Assembly: GCF_020447225.1 (NCBI RefSeq)
Contig: NZ_JAJAEO010000188.1
Coordinates: 62,001 to 126,000, forward strand
Source of the DNA: Methylophaga pinxianii
GTDB lineage: Bacteria > Pseudomonadota > Gammaproteobacteria > Nitrosococcales > Methylophagaceae
Reading direction: 5' to 3'
DNA: 64,000 nucleotides
The notes under the pieces are model-generated. The model searched no databases, had not been told where the DNA came from, and saw only the letters and a list, made by a program, of their open reading frames with translations. Position 1 is the stretch's first letter, and each line of letters opens with the position of its first letter. A program made the translations under genes and the position numbers. Below, one piece after another: positions 47,626 through 56,396 of the stretch.

Positions 47626-48747
47626 TCAGTGTTGATGAGATGTCGTGTTAGAGGAAACATCCGCCTGATACCAGGAAACCTGATTGCGTCCCTGTTCTTT
47701 TGAGCGGTAAAGCGCAATGTCGGCCAGCTTTAAGGGATTGATTGATTCCTGTGAATCGTTGGCATAGACCGTAACGCCACCCATACTCAGAGTGACAATC
47801 CCGAGATCTGCATCGAGATTCTCGATGCGTAGACTTTCCACCTGCTGACGAATTTCTTCAGCCAACTGATAGGCATCATTTCGAGTTGTTTGATTAAGCA
47901 AAATCACAAATTCTTCGCCACCATAACGGGCAACCAAATCCGTGGCACGTTTTGCCGAGTTCGCTAGCACTTTAGCCACAGTCATCAGGCATTTATCACC
48001 TGCCTGATGACCATAGCGGTCATTAAATTTTTTGAAATAATCAATATCAATCATGATGAGTGAAATAGGTACGCCTGAGCGACGGGCCTGGCCCCAGACT
48101 TGTTCAAGTGTTAAATCAAAACGGCGACGGTTAGCGATATTGGTCAGTTTATCCTCGCCAGCATCATTTTCGAGTCCGAAACGGGCTATCAAATCATCAA
48201 TGAGATCGCGGCGGCGCTGCACTGCAGAGTAATAAAGCACACCAATGATAATCATAATGGGAGGAATTAATTCCCAGCCAGGAGAATCATTCACAGTTAT
48301 CAGAACAAACAATAACGGTAAAAATAGACCGATTAAGAAGCTGATATAGACAATGGGATAAGCACTCAGCTTCAGAAGCTCGCTGGCGGCAATGGCACTT
48401 AACATCAGAATTACAAATAATCTGGTGGAAAATGAAAGCTCAGGTAACAATAAAGCAGTTAGGCCTAATCCCAGTCCTGCAGCGAAAGAAGCAATCTTGA
48501 ATGACGCTAAATTATGAGACTTAAGTTTGGTCGAAATATCCTTGCCAAAATTATTACTAATCCGCCATTGCCATAATCCCCCCGTGATAGCGATTATCAC
48601 CCAAATTAAAAACGTATATAAAGGTAACTGTGGGGCAAGGTAAAGTGCAAACAAAGCAATAAAACCACAATGCTGCAGGAAAGACATTCGCGGATGTCTA
48701 TGCAGTTCACGAAATAAATGTGTGGATAATTGATGAGGGTCTATCAA
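47626..48747 (-). CDS. Membrane-bound diguanylate cyclase
   Basis: 373 residues from a TTG start with AGGAA 6 bases upstream; no ATG in frame matches the N-terminal helices as well. About six membrane helices (residues 25-185) form a MASE-type sensor, then GGDEF (about 200-360): LTNIANRRRFD, IDIDYFKKFND, LVARYGGEEFVILL, with RxxD inhibitory site (RATD) five residues before GGEEF. It makes c-di-GMP, which promotes surface life; its place beside the tad pilus operon fits that. Confidence 0.92.
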   Translation of the reverse strand: MIDPHQLSTHLFRELHRHPRMSFLQHCGFIALFALYLAPQLPLYTFLIWVIIAITGGLWQWRISNNFGKDISTKLKSHNLASFKIASFAAGLGLGLTALLLPELSFSTRLFVILMLSAIAASELLKLSAYPIVYISFLIGLFLPLLFVLITVNDSPGWELIPPIMIIIGVLYYSAVQRRRDLIDDLIARFGLENDAGEDKLTNIANRRRFDLTLEQVWGQARRSGVPISLIMIDIDYFKKFNDRYGHQAGDKCLMTVAKVLANSAKRATDLVARYGGEEFVILLNQTTRNDAYQLAEEIRQQVESLRIENLDADLGIVTLSMGGVTVYANDSQESINPLKLADIALYRSKEQGRNQVSWYQADVSSNTTSHQH

Positions 48748-48766
48748 GCACTATTCCTGGTTTGAG

Positions 48767-48810
48767 TAACTCTTTCAGGCAGATTCCACTGAGTAATCAC
48801 CAGAGAGTTA
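48767..48810 (-). promoter_or_regulatory. Possible structured 5' leader of the diguanylate cyclase gene
   Basis: A 7-bp inverted repeat (TAACTCT/AGAGTTA) encloses 30 bases directly upstream of the TTG-started cyclase. A second small hairpin (TGCTG/CAGCA, 48849-48862) lies further up. The 265-base gap to the anbu gene is otherwise unassigned. It does not match the core of a c-di-GMP riboswitch or another class I can recall. Confidence 0.3.
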
Positions 48811-49012
48811 GATTTAATTTAGCCACCATAGGGTGAAGAGGGGAACTTTGCTGGCGTCAGCATCGGTTTCATTCTCTCAGTCCTAACAGGCCATGGCAAT
48901 ATTATTCAGCAGATCATTTTGAGAAATTGGTACAAATTCAAATAAACCCTTTTGGGCATTGCCCTACAGATAAATGTCGACTATCTTTGTAGTGATAAAT
49001 TCAGAGGCTTGT

Positions 49013-49738
49013 ATGACTTATTGTGTAGCCATTACCTTGGATGCAGGATTAGTGCTGACATCCGATTCCCGGACCAATGCCGGAATTGACCAGGTCAGTA
49101 CTTATAGCAAAATGACTCGCTTTGAGACCCATGCCGATCGATGCCTGGTTTTGATGAGTGCAGGCAACCTTGCCACCACACAATTTGTTGTTGAGCAGAT
49201 TCATCGTGATGTTCGGGAAGGTCAGGCGCGCAATTTAAATACGTTGAGTTATTTATCGGACACAGCGGATTATATCGGTGAAATTCTCAGTAGCCGCATT
49301 CGTCGTTACTCTGAAAATGAAGCTTCCGGTTTTGCGCCTGAAGCCACATTATTACTTGCCGGCCAGATCCAGGGCGGCCCGCCACAAGCCTACATGATTT
49401 ACCCTCAAGGTAATCACATTACCAGTTCCAGAGAAACGCCCTACTTGCAGATTGGTGAAAGCAAGTACGGCAAGCCGGTGCTGGATCGTTTTATCCGCCC
49501 GGACACTTCGTTGCTGGATGCAGCAACCTGCTCGTTGATTTCAATGGACTCAACCATGCAGAGTAATGTCAGCGTGGGACCACCGATCGAAGTGTTAATG
49601 TATAAAAAAGATAGTTTTGTAATGAGTGCTCACTATCGGTTTGGAGCCGAGCACCCTTATCTTATTGAATTAAGGAAGGCGTGGGGAGACAAGCTGCGAC
49701 AAGCTTTTACCGAGATGCCGCGTTTCAGCGAACAGTAA
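49013..49738 (+). CDS. Anbu, ancestral proteasome-like peptidase (COG3484)
   Basis: 241 residues from ATG 49013, AGAGG upstream; the longer frame from 48974 is not needed. After Met removal the catalytic N-terminal Thr (TYCVAITLDAG) is exposed, followed by LVLTSDSRTNAGIDQ and the Ntn-hydrolase beta-sandwich (CLVLMSAGNLATTQFVVEQI; ATLLLAGQIQGGPPQAYMIYPQGN; GESKYGKPVLDR). This is the family named Anbu, a bacterial relative of proteasome subunits that forms open spiral/ring assemblies. It usually occurs with ATP-grasp and alpha-E genes, which are found here on the opposite strand just downstream. Confidence 0.92.
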   Translation: MTYCVAITLDAGLVLTSDSRTNAGIDQVSTYSKMTRFETHADRCLVLMSAGNLATTQFVVEQIHRDVREGQARNLNTLSYLSDTADYIGEILSSRIRRYSENEASGFAPEATLLLAGQIQGGPPQAYMIYPQGNHITSSRETPYLQIGESKYGKPVLDRFIRPDTSLLDAATCSLISMDSTMQSNVSVGPPIEVLMYKKDSFVMSAHYRFGAEHPYLIELRKAWGDKLRQAFTEMPRFSEQ

Positions 49739-49747
49739 GTTAATGCA

Positions 49748-49762
49748 CCCCAAGCGCTGGGG
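49748..49762. terminator. Small GC-rich hairpin between convergent anbu and metallopeptidase genes
   Basis: CCCCA/TGGGG with a 5-base loop in the 36-base gap between stops. No T-run, so it may terminate only weakly. Confidence 0.35.
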
Positions 49763-49774
49763 GGAAACGACCCG

Positions 49775-50788
49775 TTAGCCTTGCATCAAATCATGTATAA
49801 ATTGCAGCTTTTTTTGCACCCGGGTTGAGACAACAAACGGGTAGGCATCGGCATTACCGATACTACGATTGAGCGCATTTAATACCAGTGCCAATTGCAT
49901 CCACTCGGATAGCCAGACATGAAATTCCCGATCAGTTTCGGGTGGATGAATGACATCAAACTCTACAGCTGTTTCCAGCGTCTCATACATCAATAAATAA
50001 TGGGCCCAGGTTTCCGCCCAATCTTCCAGGGCATGGGCACTGGCATAGGCCGAAATATATTCCTGTTGAAAATCCTCTGGCGGCCCCTTTTCATAGTAGG
50101 TTGCCAAGGCCTGAGAATAATCAACAGTATCATCCCCAAATAACGCTTTAAACTGAGTATAAATCGGCTGATTTTTAATCAGTTTTTCCCAGTAGAAATG
50201 GCCAATCTCATGGCGAAAATGGCCCAACAATGTGCGGTAAGGCTCATTCATTGCTTCACGAGTGGCTTCACGGTAACTTGTGTCAGCTTCGGAGGCATTC
50301 AGCGTGATAATACCGGCCGCATGACCACTGAAAACCTGTTCATGCCCATCTATCGGGTTACTGATCTGATCTTCCAGAAAATGGAACTGCAATTGCTGGG
50401 TATCTGCTGCCGGCCATTGATGGATAGGTAAACCCAGCCGCAACAAACCATAGATCATCCGACGTTTAGCTGCCTCTAAGACGGCCCAGCGTTTAACGTT
50501 GTAAGGATAATTCTGGTTGGGGATAACCCGCGTTAAACGACAGGACAGACACTGGGTAAAAATATCACCGACAGGCAATAACCAGTTGCATTGCATCAAA
50601 TGCTGATGATGCATACAGCGCTTGTAGTGTTGTTCCGGTAATTGCACCGAACGAAACTGACCTTTAAAGGGTTCAATGCTAATCAGCTTTTGCTGTTCGG
50701 TATCGAAACCTAAAATACTGTTACAACGGTTGCAGTAGGTGTTATCAAAAAAAACTTCTTGCCCGCAATGACAATAAAAACGCCTCAT
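49775..50788 (-). CDS. Zinc-ribbon metallopeptidase (COG4307 type)
   Basis: 337 residues from ATG 50788, which overlaps the alpha-E stop as ATGA; an in-frame start nine codons earlier is not needed. An N-terminal zinc ribbon (FYCHCGQEVFFDNTYCNRC), a second Cys/His set (CMHHQHLMQC; CLSCRL) and a gluzincin-like active site FRHEIGHFYWEKLI (HExxH) are visible. A family-typical EDWAETWAHYLLMYETL supplies a possible third ligand. It is probably a cytosolic metalloprotease. Third gene of the ATP-grasp/alpha-E operon and convergent with Anbu; it occupies the slot where a transglutaminase-like peptidase is often seen. Confidence 0.87.
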   Translation of the reverse strand: MRRFYCHCGQEVFFDNTYCNRCNSILGFDTEQQKLISIEPFKGQFRSVQLPEQHYKRCMHHQHLMQCNWLLPVGDIFTQCLSCRLTRVIPNQNYPYNVKRWAVLEAAKRRMIYGLLRLGLPIHQWPAADTQQLQFHFLEDQISNPIDGHEQVFSGHAAGIITLNASEADTSYREATREAMNEPYRTLLGHFRHEIGHFYWEKLIKNQPIYTQFKALFGDDTVDYSQALATYYEKGPPEDFQQEYISAYASAHALEDWAETWAHYLLMYETLETAVEFDVIHPPETDREFHVWLSEWMQLALVLNALNRSIGNADAYPFVVSTRVQKKLQFIHDLMQG

Positions 50789-51726
50789 GCGACAGATCGA
50801 TCCGGGTGAAACCATTGCTGGCTGATTTGACTGCTTAACTCGGCGAGTTTGGCCTGTAAATCATCCATACGGGTATGGATCATCTCGGCAGGCAGTTCAT
50901 TCAGTCTTTCAGTAAACATCTCGGACATAAGTTGTTGGTGATGTTCCAATGTTGGGGTGGACTGTGGCAAAGGCCACAAATACCGGCCAATGGCTTTCAG
51001 CGAAAAGAATAATGACCGTGGAAAAGCTTCATCACGTATCAGGAACGTTAACACGCCATCGGCATTCATCGATGAACTATGTGTTTGAGTGTACATCTGC
51101 TGCGCACTTAATGCGCGTAATAAATGTGTCCACAAAATGCCTTCTGCAGCTCGCAATGATTCACTGCGGTTTTCGGCCATCAACAATGAAGTCATTTCCA
51201 GAATTCGACTGGTCATGTCTGCACGTTCCAGATGTTTAGCGGTTTGCATGAAATGATAGGCATGATTACGGCTCATATGATTAGCCAATATGCCCCATAC
51301 CGTTTGGCAACGTTCCATAATGGTCAGTAGCAATTGCTGACGCCGCCGACGATTACTGATGGCGGCCATTTCATTCTTCACCAGTAAATACAGTTCATTG
51401 ACCTGTTCCCAGGTTTCTTCCGGCAGGATATCCAAAGAAGTCCGGGCATTTTCTCTAACAGCCGATAGAGAATTAAGCAGAGAAATTGGATTGTTGGGTT
51501 CCGCCAGCAAAAATTGCATCACATTATTTTCATTTATCTGATCAAAGTTAGCGTGATAGAACATATCGGCATCGAAAATGGTGACCAGCGTGAACCAGTC
51601 GATTTCGACATCTCTGGGTAAGTCCATCAGCAGACCGGTGTGGACATTGATCAATCGGGCCGTATTTTCAACCCGTTCCAGATACCTGGCCAGCCAGTAA
51701 ACGCGTTCAGCCACCCGTGACAGCAT
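50785..51726 (-). CDS. Alpha-E domain protein (DUF403)
   Basis: 313 residues, entirely helical. It opens with MLSRVAERVYWLARYLERVENTARLI, the defining start of the alpha-E family. LPEETWEQVNELY and FMQTAKHLERADMTSRIL carry conserved acidic/basic residues. It always accompanies a circularly permuted ATP-grasp and is thought to work with it in peptide-bond formation; its biochemistry is not settled. Coupled to the upstream gene by TGATG (1-base overlap) and to the downstream metallopeptidase by ATGA. Confidence 0.93.
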   Translation of the reverse strand: MLSRVAERVYWLARYLERVENTARLINVHTGLLMDLPRDVEIDWFTLVTIFDADMFYHANFDQINENNVMQFLLAEPNNPISLLNSLSAVRENARTSLDILPEETWEQVNELYLLVKNEMAAISNRRRRQQLLLTIMERCQTVWGILANHMSRNHAYHFMQTAKHLERADMTSRILEMTSLLMAENRSESLRAAEGILWTHLLRALSAQQMYTQTHSSSMNADGVLTFLIRDEAFPRSLFFSLKAIGRYLWPLPQSTPTLEHHQQLMSEMFTERLNELPAEMIHTRMDDLQAKLAELSSQISQQWFHPDRSVA

Positions 51727-53192
51727 CAGCTAAGCCCTCCAAAATAGGAATCATCTACTATCCAGGTATCCTTACTGCCACCACCTTGAGAAGAGTTAAC
51801 CACCAGCGAACCTTTGACCAATGCCACACGGGTCAGACCGCCAGGAGTCACATAGTTATCTTTGCCAGACAGGATAAACGGGCGTAAGTCCACATGACGC
51901 GGTGCAATATGATCGCCGCAACTGGTGGGCGAAACTGATAGTTTTAAGGTTGGTTGAGCAATGTAATTGTTGGGATCGGCGATAAGTAACCGGCGAAACT
52001 CTTCAATTTTTTCTTCACTGGAATGGGGGCCCACCAACATGCCATAACCGCCGGACTCATTGGCGGGTTTGATGACAAGATCGGGTAAATGGTCGAGAAC
52101 ATGCTGCAATTGTTCGGGATCGCGACACATCCAGGTCGGCACATTAGGCAGTAACGGCTCTTCATTCAAGTAATAGCGGATCATCGCCGGCACATAAGCA
52201 TAAATCACCTTATCATCGGCAACCCCGCAGCCGGGGGCATTGGCAATAGCGACTTTCCCATCACGCCAGGCTTGCATGATCCCGGGGATGCCTAAAGTGG
52301 AATCCTCACGAAACACCAAGGGATCAATAAAATCATCATCTATGCGTCGATAAATCACGTCGACCCTTTCCAATCCATGAATGGTTTTCATATACACATA
52401 ACCATCATTGGCAACAGTCAGATCGGCGCCTTCCAACAGCGTTAATCCCGCTTGTTGAGCCAAAGCGGCATGTTCAAAATAAGCTGAGTTATAGATACCG
52501 GGAGTCAGCAACACCATATTAGGTTTGGCAATATCAGGTGCCAGAGATGCCAACATTGCCGACAGGTGTGAGGGATAATCATTTACAGGGCTAATGTGCA
52601 GCAGTTTGAATAACTCAGGCAACACCCGCTTGGTGGTTTTACGGTTTTCCAGCATATAAGCCACCCCGGAGGGCACCCGCAAATTGTCTTCCAGTACATA
52701 CATGGTGCCGTTGTTATCACGAACTAAATCCGACCCACAGATATGTGCCCAAATCCCATGTACCGGTTGCATGCCTTTGCATTGAGGTCGATAGCCTTTG
52801 GATTGAAAAACCACCTCTTCAGGGATCAAGCCATCGCGAATGATATTGCCATCATTGTAAATATCATTAATGAACATATTTAAGGCACGAATGCGTTGCA
52901 CCAGCCCTTTTTCGGTGCAATCCCATTCTCGTTTGGGAATGATGCGGGGAATAATATCGAAGGGCCAGGCGCGATCGATATTGCCAGCGTCGCTATATAC
53001 CGTGAAGGTAATACCACGTTCCAGTATTTCGAGTTCAGAATCCACAATGCGTTGTTCAAATGCCTCTTTCCGCATGGATTTCAGATAATCCAGCAGCTTA
53101 TAGCTGAAGTGTCTTGGCTGATGTTGATCGTACATCAGCTCATCATAGAACTCTCCGGGATCATAATCACGCCACAGCTGCATCATGCTCAT
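51726..53192 (-). CDS. Circularly permuted ATP-grasp protein (type 2)
   Basis: 488 residues. Family motifs: GDPGEFYDEL-like opening (YDPGEFYDEL), FDIIPRIIPKREWD, LRALNMFINDIYNDGNI-like segment, GSDLVRDNNGTMYVLEDNLRVPSGVAYML, DLVIKPANESGGYGMLVG and LRPFILSG. ATP-grasp enzymes join a carboxylate to an amine through an acyl phosphate; members of this group are predicted peptide ligases. First gene of a tightly coupled three-gene operon with alpha-E and metallopeptidase. The first ATG follows GGGA too closely; ATG at 53186 or 53183 may be the real start. Confidence 0.93.
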   Translation of the reverse strand: MSMMQLWRDYDPGEFYDELMYDQHQPRHFSYKLLDYLKSMRKEAFEQRIVDSELEILERGITFTVYSDAGNIDRAWPFDIIPRIIPKREWDCTEKGLVQRIRALNMFINDIYNDGNIIRDGLIPEEVVFQSKGYRPQCKGMQPVHGIWAHICGSDLVRDNNGTMYVLEDNLRVPSGVAYMLENRKTTKRVLPELFKLLHISPVNDYPSHLSAMLASLAPDIAKPNMVLLTPGIYNSAYFEHAALAQQAGLTLLEGADLTVANDGYVYMKTIHGLERVDVIYRRIDDDFIDPLVFREDSTLGIPGIMQAWRDGKVAIANAPGCGVADDKVIYAYVPAMIRYYLNEEPLLPNVPTWMCRDPEQLQHVLDHLPDLVIKPANESGGYGMLVGPHSSEEKIEEFRRLLIADPNNYIAQPTLKLSVSPTSCGDHIAPRHVDLRPFILSGKDNYVTPGGLTRVALVKGSLVVNSSQGGGSKDTWIVDDSYFGGLS

Positions 53193-53302
53193 TCCCTTTG
53201 TTCAGATAGTAATGATGTAAGTGGGACTGCAATACTTATGCCCTAAATCCCGACACAGACATATTGCAGCCCACCCAACCGCTTTCTGAGTGGATTAGCC
53301 GG

Positions 53303-53800
53303 TCATTGTTGTTGCAATAAAGCGGCCCAGCCTTTTTTCTGCATACAGCCTAACAAGCCTCTGGTGACCAGACTCATATTGGCTTCGGGTGAATGTGCTT
53401 CACCGAGTTCAGCGAGACAGGCTTCACTATCAGTCATTAATTTTTCTGGGCCCGCACCCATTTGCCACCAGGAATTCACCTGTAATTTTTCCATGGGATC
53501 AGCGGGTTTGTCGTCGACTTCAGCCAGGGCATCATCCGCGACCGCAATGGTTTTGGTTTCGCCTCGACTCAGTGGAATCAAGGGTTTATCTGGTCCGACC
53601 ACCAACCAGCCCTGTTGCTGCAGACAGGCATCAATCTCCTGTTCAGTGCTTGAATCGGACTCGCAACGCTCTTTTTCACTCTGAAAATCAGTGGCCGTTG
53701 CCCCCCGTTTATAACTGAACTCACCTCCACAGCCCGACAGCACGAACAAAGTACTTAATAAGCACAGAGCACCAATGGTGTGAATGGATTGGCGTTTCAT
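53303..53800 (-). CDS. Lipoprotein of unknown function
   Basis: 165 residues. Signal peptide with lipobox LSGC, mature start CGGEFSYKRGATATDF. Four further cysteines occur in two similar units: EKERCESDSSTEQEIDACLQQQGW and DSEACLAELGEAHSPE...LLGCMQKKGW. This suggests an internal duplication, each with a Cys-x10-15-Cys pair and a GW end. Not recognised as a named family. It lies between the ATP-grasp operon (same strand, 110 bases downstream of this gene) and the fmd block (divergent). Confidence 0.78.
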   Translation of the reverse strand: MKRQSIHTIGALCLLSTLFVLSGCGGEFSYKRGATATDFQSEKERCESDSSTEQEIDACLQQQGWLVVGPDKPLIPLSRGETKTIAVADDALAEVDDKPADPMEKLQVNSWWQMGAGPEKLMTDSEACLAELGEAHSPEANMSLVTRGLLGCMQKKGWAALLQQQ

Positions 53801-53843
53801 TTTTTCTCCTTAGCTATTTGTTGTTTGAAGACTTAGCCCAAGA

Positions 53844-53864
53844 GTAACCGAAACGTTACGTAAC
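53844..53864. promoter_or_regulatory. Inverted-repeat element upstream of the fmd-urt-ure block
   Basis: A perfect palindrome GTTACGTAAC (53855-53864) preceded by GTAAC (53844-53848), so that GTAAC-N6-GTTAC also forms an inverted repeat. It lies in the 191-base gap between the divergent lipoprotein and porin genes, 128 bases before the porin start. Possible regulator-binding site; identity unknown. Confidence 0.35.
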
Positions 53865-53991
53865 CCATGTACGCAATTTGACGTATTTAAGCTGCAGACC
53901 CAGCTGACTAGTATGGCTCTCGAAATGAATGGTTGATGAGCACCGAGGCGAATTCAACAACAAAGCTTTATATATTTTCGGGAGATGAAAA

Positions 53992-55110
53992 ATGAAAAAA
54001 ATGAACAAAGTTGCCTATCTGGTCGCCTTGGCCACAACAGCTACTCTGGCCCCAGTGGCCAGTACTCAAGCAGCAGGCACGATCACTTTTGGTGAAGACC
54101 AATACATCAGTGTTGGATTTGGTATGCGTGGCAGTTACAGCAACATTGAAGATGCGGCAAATGATGGCGGCAATACCAACGATTTTGAACTGGATAGTGC
54201 TCGTTTGTATGTCTCGGGTTCATTAAACAAATATATCAAAGGGATGTTCAACTCAGAAAAATCAGGTGCAAACGACACATTCCAGGTGATTGATGCCGCC
54301 GGTATTTTTCAGTTCACACCCGATATGGCGATTTGGGCCGGTCGTTTCCTGTCACCAAGCAGCCGCGCCAATATGGCAGGACCGTATTACACCTCGGGTG
54401 ACGGTTACTGGGCAAACATTACCGCGCGTTATGGCTGGAATGGCGGCACCATCGGCCGTGATGATGGTGTGGCGTTAGTTGCCACCGCATTCGACCAGCG
54501 TCTGGCGTATTCATTCGGTGCGTTTGAAGGCGACAAAATTTTCGAATTCAGTGGGGTAGGCGACGTTACCGATAATGCCGATCAAGATGATGATCTGATG
54601 TATGCCGGTCGTCTGCAATACAGCTTCTGGGATAAAGAGCCCGGTTATTACGGTACCGGTAACTATCTGGGCACCAAAGATATTTTCACTATCGGTTTGG
54701 CCGGTCGTCATAAAGGTGATGGTGCCGCTTCAACAACAGAAGTAGGTGACTACTCTCAGTGGACAGTTGATTTACTGGTAGAGAAAAAACTTACAGCCGG
54801 AGCGGTATCTCTTGAAGCCGCTTACTTCGATTATGACACTGATGATGTATTCCTATCAGAGCAGGGTGAAGCCTATTACGTCAGTACTGGTTACATCTTC
54901 AACCAGAGAGTGGGTTGGGGCCAGTTCATGCCATTCGTTCGTTACCAAAACTTTGATGCTGATGCCGGTGAAATCGAGCGTACAGATTTTGGGGTGAACT
55001 ACTTCATTGATGGCTACAACGCTTCTGTTACCGCGGTTTATCGCGACTTGGAAAGAGAAGGACTAGCGGATCAAGATCAGTTCGTCGTTTCAATGCAGCT
55101 GCAATTTTAA
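53992..55110 (+). CDS. fmdC: Outer-membrane porin (FmdC-like)
   Basis: 372 residues. Signal peptide MKKMNKVAYLVALATTATLAPVASTQA, then a beta-barrel of the phosphate-selective-porin (OprO/P) style: DFELDSARLYVSGSLNKYIKG, AIWAGRFLSPSSRANMAGPYY, GLAGRHKGDG, ending with aromatic Phe (MQLQF). In Methylophilus a porin gene, fmdC, sits beside formamidase, and the arrangement here is the same. It is probably the entry route for short amides and urea. GGGAG 8 bases before the ATG. First gene of the nitrogen block. Confidence 0.87.
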   Translation: MKKMNKVAYLVALATTATLAPVASTQAAGTITFGEDQYISVGFGMRGSYSNIEDAANDGGNTNDFELDSARLYVSGSLNKYIKGMFNSEKSGANDTFQVIDAAGIFQFTPDMAIWAGRFLSPSSRANMAGPYYTSGDGYWANITARYGWNGGTIGRDDGVALVATAFDQRLAYSFGAFEGDKIFEFSGVGDVTDNADQDDDLMYAGRLQYSFWDKEPGYYGTGNYLGTKDIFTIGLAGRHKGDGAASTTEVGDYSQWTVDLLVEKKLTAGAVSLEAAYFDYDTDDVFLSEQGEAYYVSTGYIFNQRVGWGQFMPFVRYQNFDADAGEIERTDFGVNYFIDGYNASVTAVYRDLEREGLADQDQFVVSMQLQF

Positions 55111-55156
55111 GCCAAATATTACCTGGCAAAACGTTTCTTCAGTGTAGGAGATACCG

Positions 55157-56380
55157 ATGAAAACCTTAGTAAAACTTGATTTAGATAAAAAACCCTGGGA
55201 ACAGGACGGACAAATCCATAATCGCTGGCATCCTGATATTCCGATGGTTGCCATGGTCAAACCGGGCGATGAATTCCGCGTGGAATGTATGGATTGGACG
55301 GGTGGCCAGATCGGCAACAACGACAGTGCCAATGACATTCGTGATGTGGACTTGTTACAAGTCCACTATCTTAGCGGCCCGATTGGGGTGGAAGGTGCAG
55401 AGCCCGGTGATTTGATGGTGGTTGATATTTTAGATGTCGGCACCTTTGAAGATTCACAATGGGGTTTTAACGCCTTCTTTTCCAAAGAAAATGGTGGTGG
55501 ATTTTTAACCGATCACTTCCCTGAAGCACGTAAATCCATCTGGGATTTCCACGGTATTTACACCACATCGCGCCACGTTCCAAATGTGAAATTCGCCGGC
55601 ATTATGCATCCCGGACTGATTGGCTGTTTGCCATCACGGGAAATGCTGGAAGAGTGGAATAAACGTGAAGCCGAGTTGATTGCAACCGAACCGGACCGTG
55701 TCCCACCTCTGGCATTGCCACCTAATGAACAGGCTGCAGTAATGGGCCGTTTGAAAGGTGATGAAGCCGCCAAAGCAGCAAAAGAAGGTGCTCGTACCGT
55801 TCCGCCACGTGAACACGGTGGTAACTGCGATATCAAGGATTTAACCAAAGGTTCGAAAATCTACTTCCCGGTCTATGTGAAAGATGGTGGCCTCTCCATG
55901 GGCGACCTTCACTTCTCACAAGGTGATGGCGAAATCACTTTCTGTGGTGCCATCGAAATGGCCGGTTATATCGATATCAAAGTCAGCCTGATCAAAGATG
56001 GCGTAAAGAAATACGGTATCAAAAACCCATTGTTCAAAAACAGCCCGTTAACACCGACTTACAGTGACTTCCTGATGTTTGAAGGGATTTCGGTAGATGA
56101 GCAGGGCAAACAACATTACCTGGATGTTCATGTTGCCTATCGTCAAGCCTGTCTGAATGCCATCGAATATCTGAAGAAATTCGGTTACACCGGTGAGCAG
56201 GCACTATCGATTCTAGGTACCGCCCCAGTTCAAGGTCATATTAGCGGCGTGGTGGATATTCCGAATGCCTGTGCCACGTTGTGGATCCCAACCGAGATCT
56301 TTGATTTCAACATCAACCCGACGGCAGATGGCCCATCGCAATTTGTCACCCAGGGCTTTGATTTAAGTTCGACATCTTAA
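55157..56380 (+). CDS. fmdA: Formamidase
   Basis: 407 residues, the family's length. FmdA/AmdA acetamidase-formamidase signatures: NRWHPDIPMVAMVKPGDEF, ECMDWTGGQIGNNDSANDI, LSGPIGVEGAEPGDLMVVDIL, GNCDIKDLTKGSKIYFPV and MGDLHFSQGDGEITFCGAIE. It hydrolyses formamide (and more slowly other short amides) to formate and ammonia in the cytoplasm; formate can be oxidised for energy. AGGAG 7 bases upstream. Follows the porin by 46 bases and precedes fmdB by 16. Confidence 0.96.
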   Translation: MKTLVKLDLDKKPWEQDGQIHNRWHPDIPMVAMVKPGDEFRVECMDWTGGQIGNNDSANDIRDVDLLQVHYLSGPIGVEGAEPGDLMVVDILDVGTFEDSQWGFNAFFSKENGGGFLTDHFPEARKSIWDFHGIYTTSRHVPNVKFAGIMHPGLIGCLPSREMLEEWNKREAELIATEPDRVPPLALPPNEQAAVMGRLKGDEAAKAAKEGARTVPPREHGGNCDIKDLTKGSKIYFPVYVKDGGLSMGDLHFSQGDGEITFCGAIEMAGYIDIKVSLIKDGVKKYGIKNPLFKNSPLTPTYSDFLMFEGISVDEQGKQHYLDVHVAYRQACLNAIEYLKKFGYTGEQALSILGTAPVQGHISGVVDIPNACATLWIPTEIFDFNINPTADGPSQFVTQGFDLSSTS

Positions 56381-56396
56381 AACGGGATATCACGTT

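Noticed and set aside
48870-48885. CTCTCAG resembling part of a glycine riboswitch
   Set aside because: The other conserved core elements of that riboswitch are missing and the downstream genes have no glycine link.
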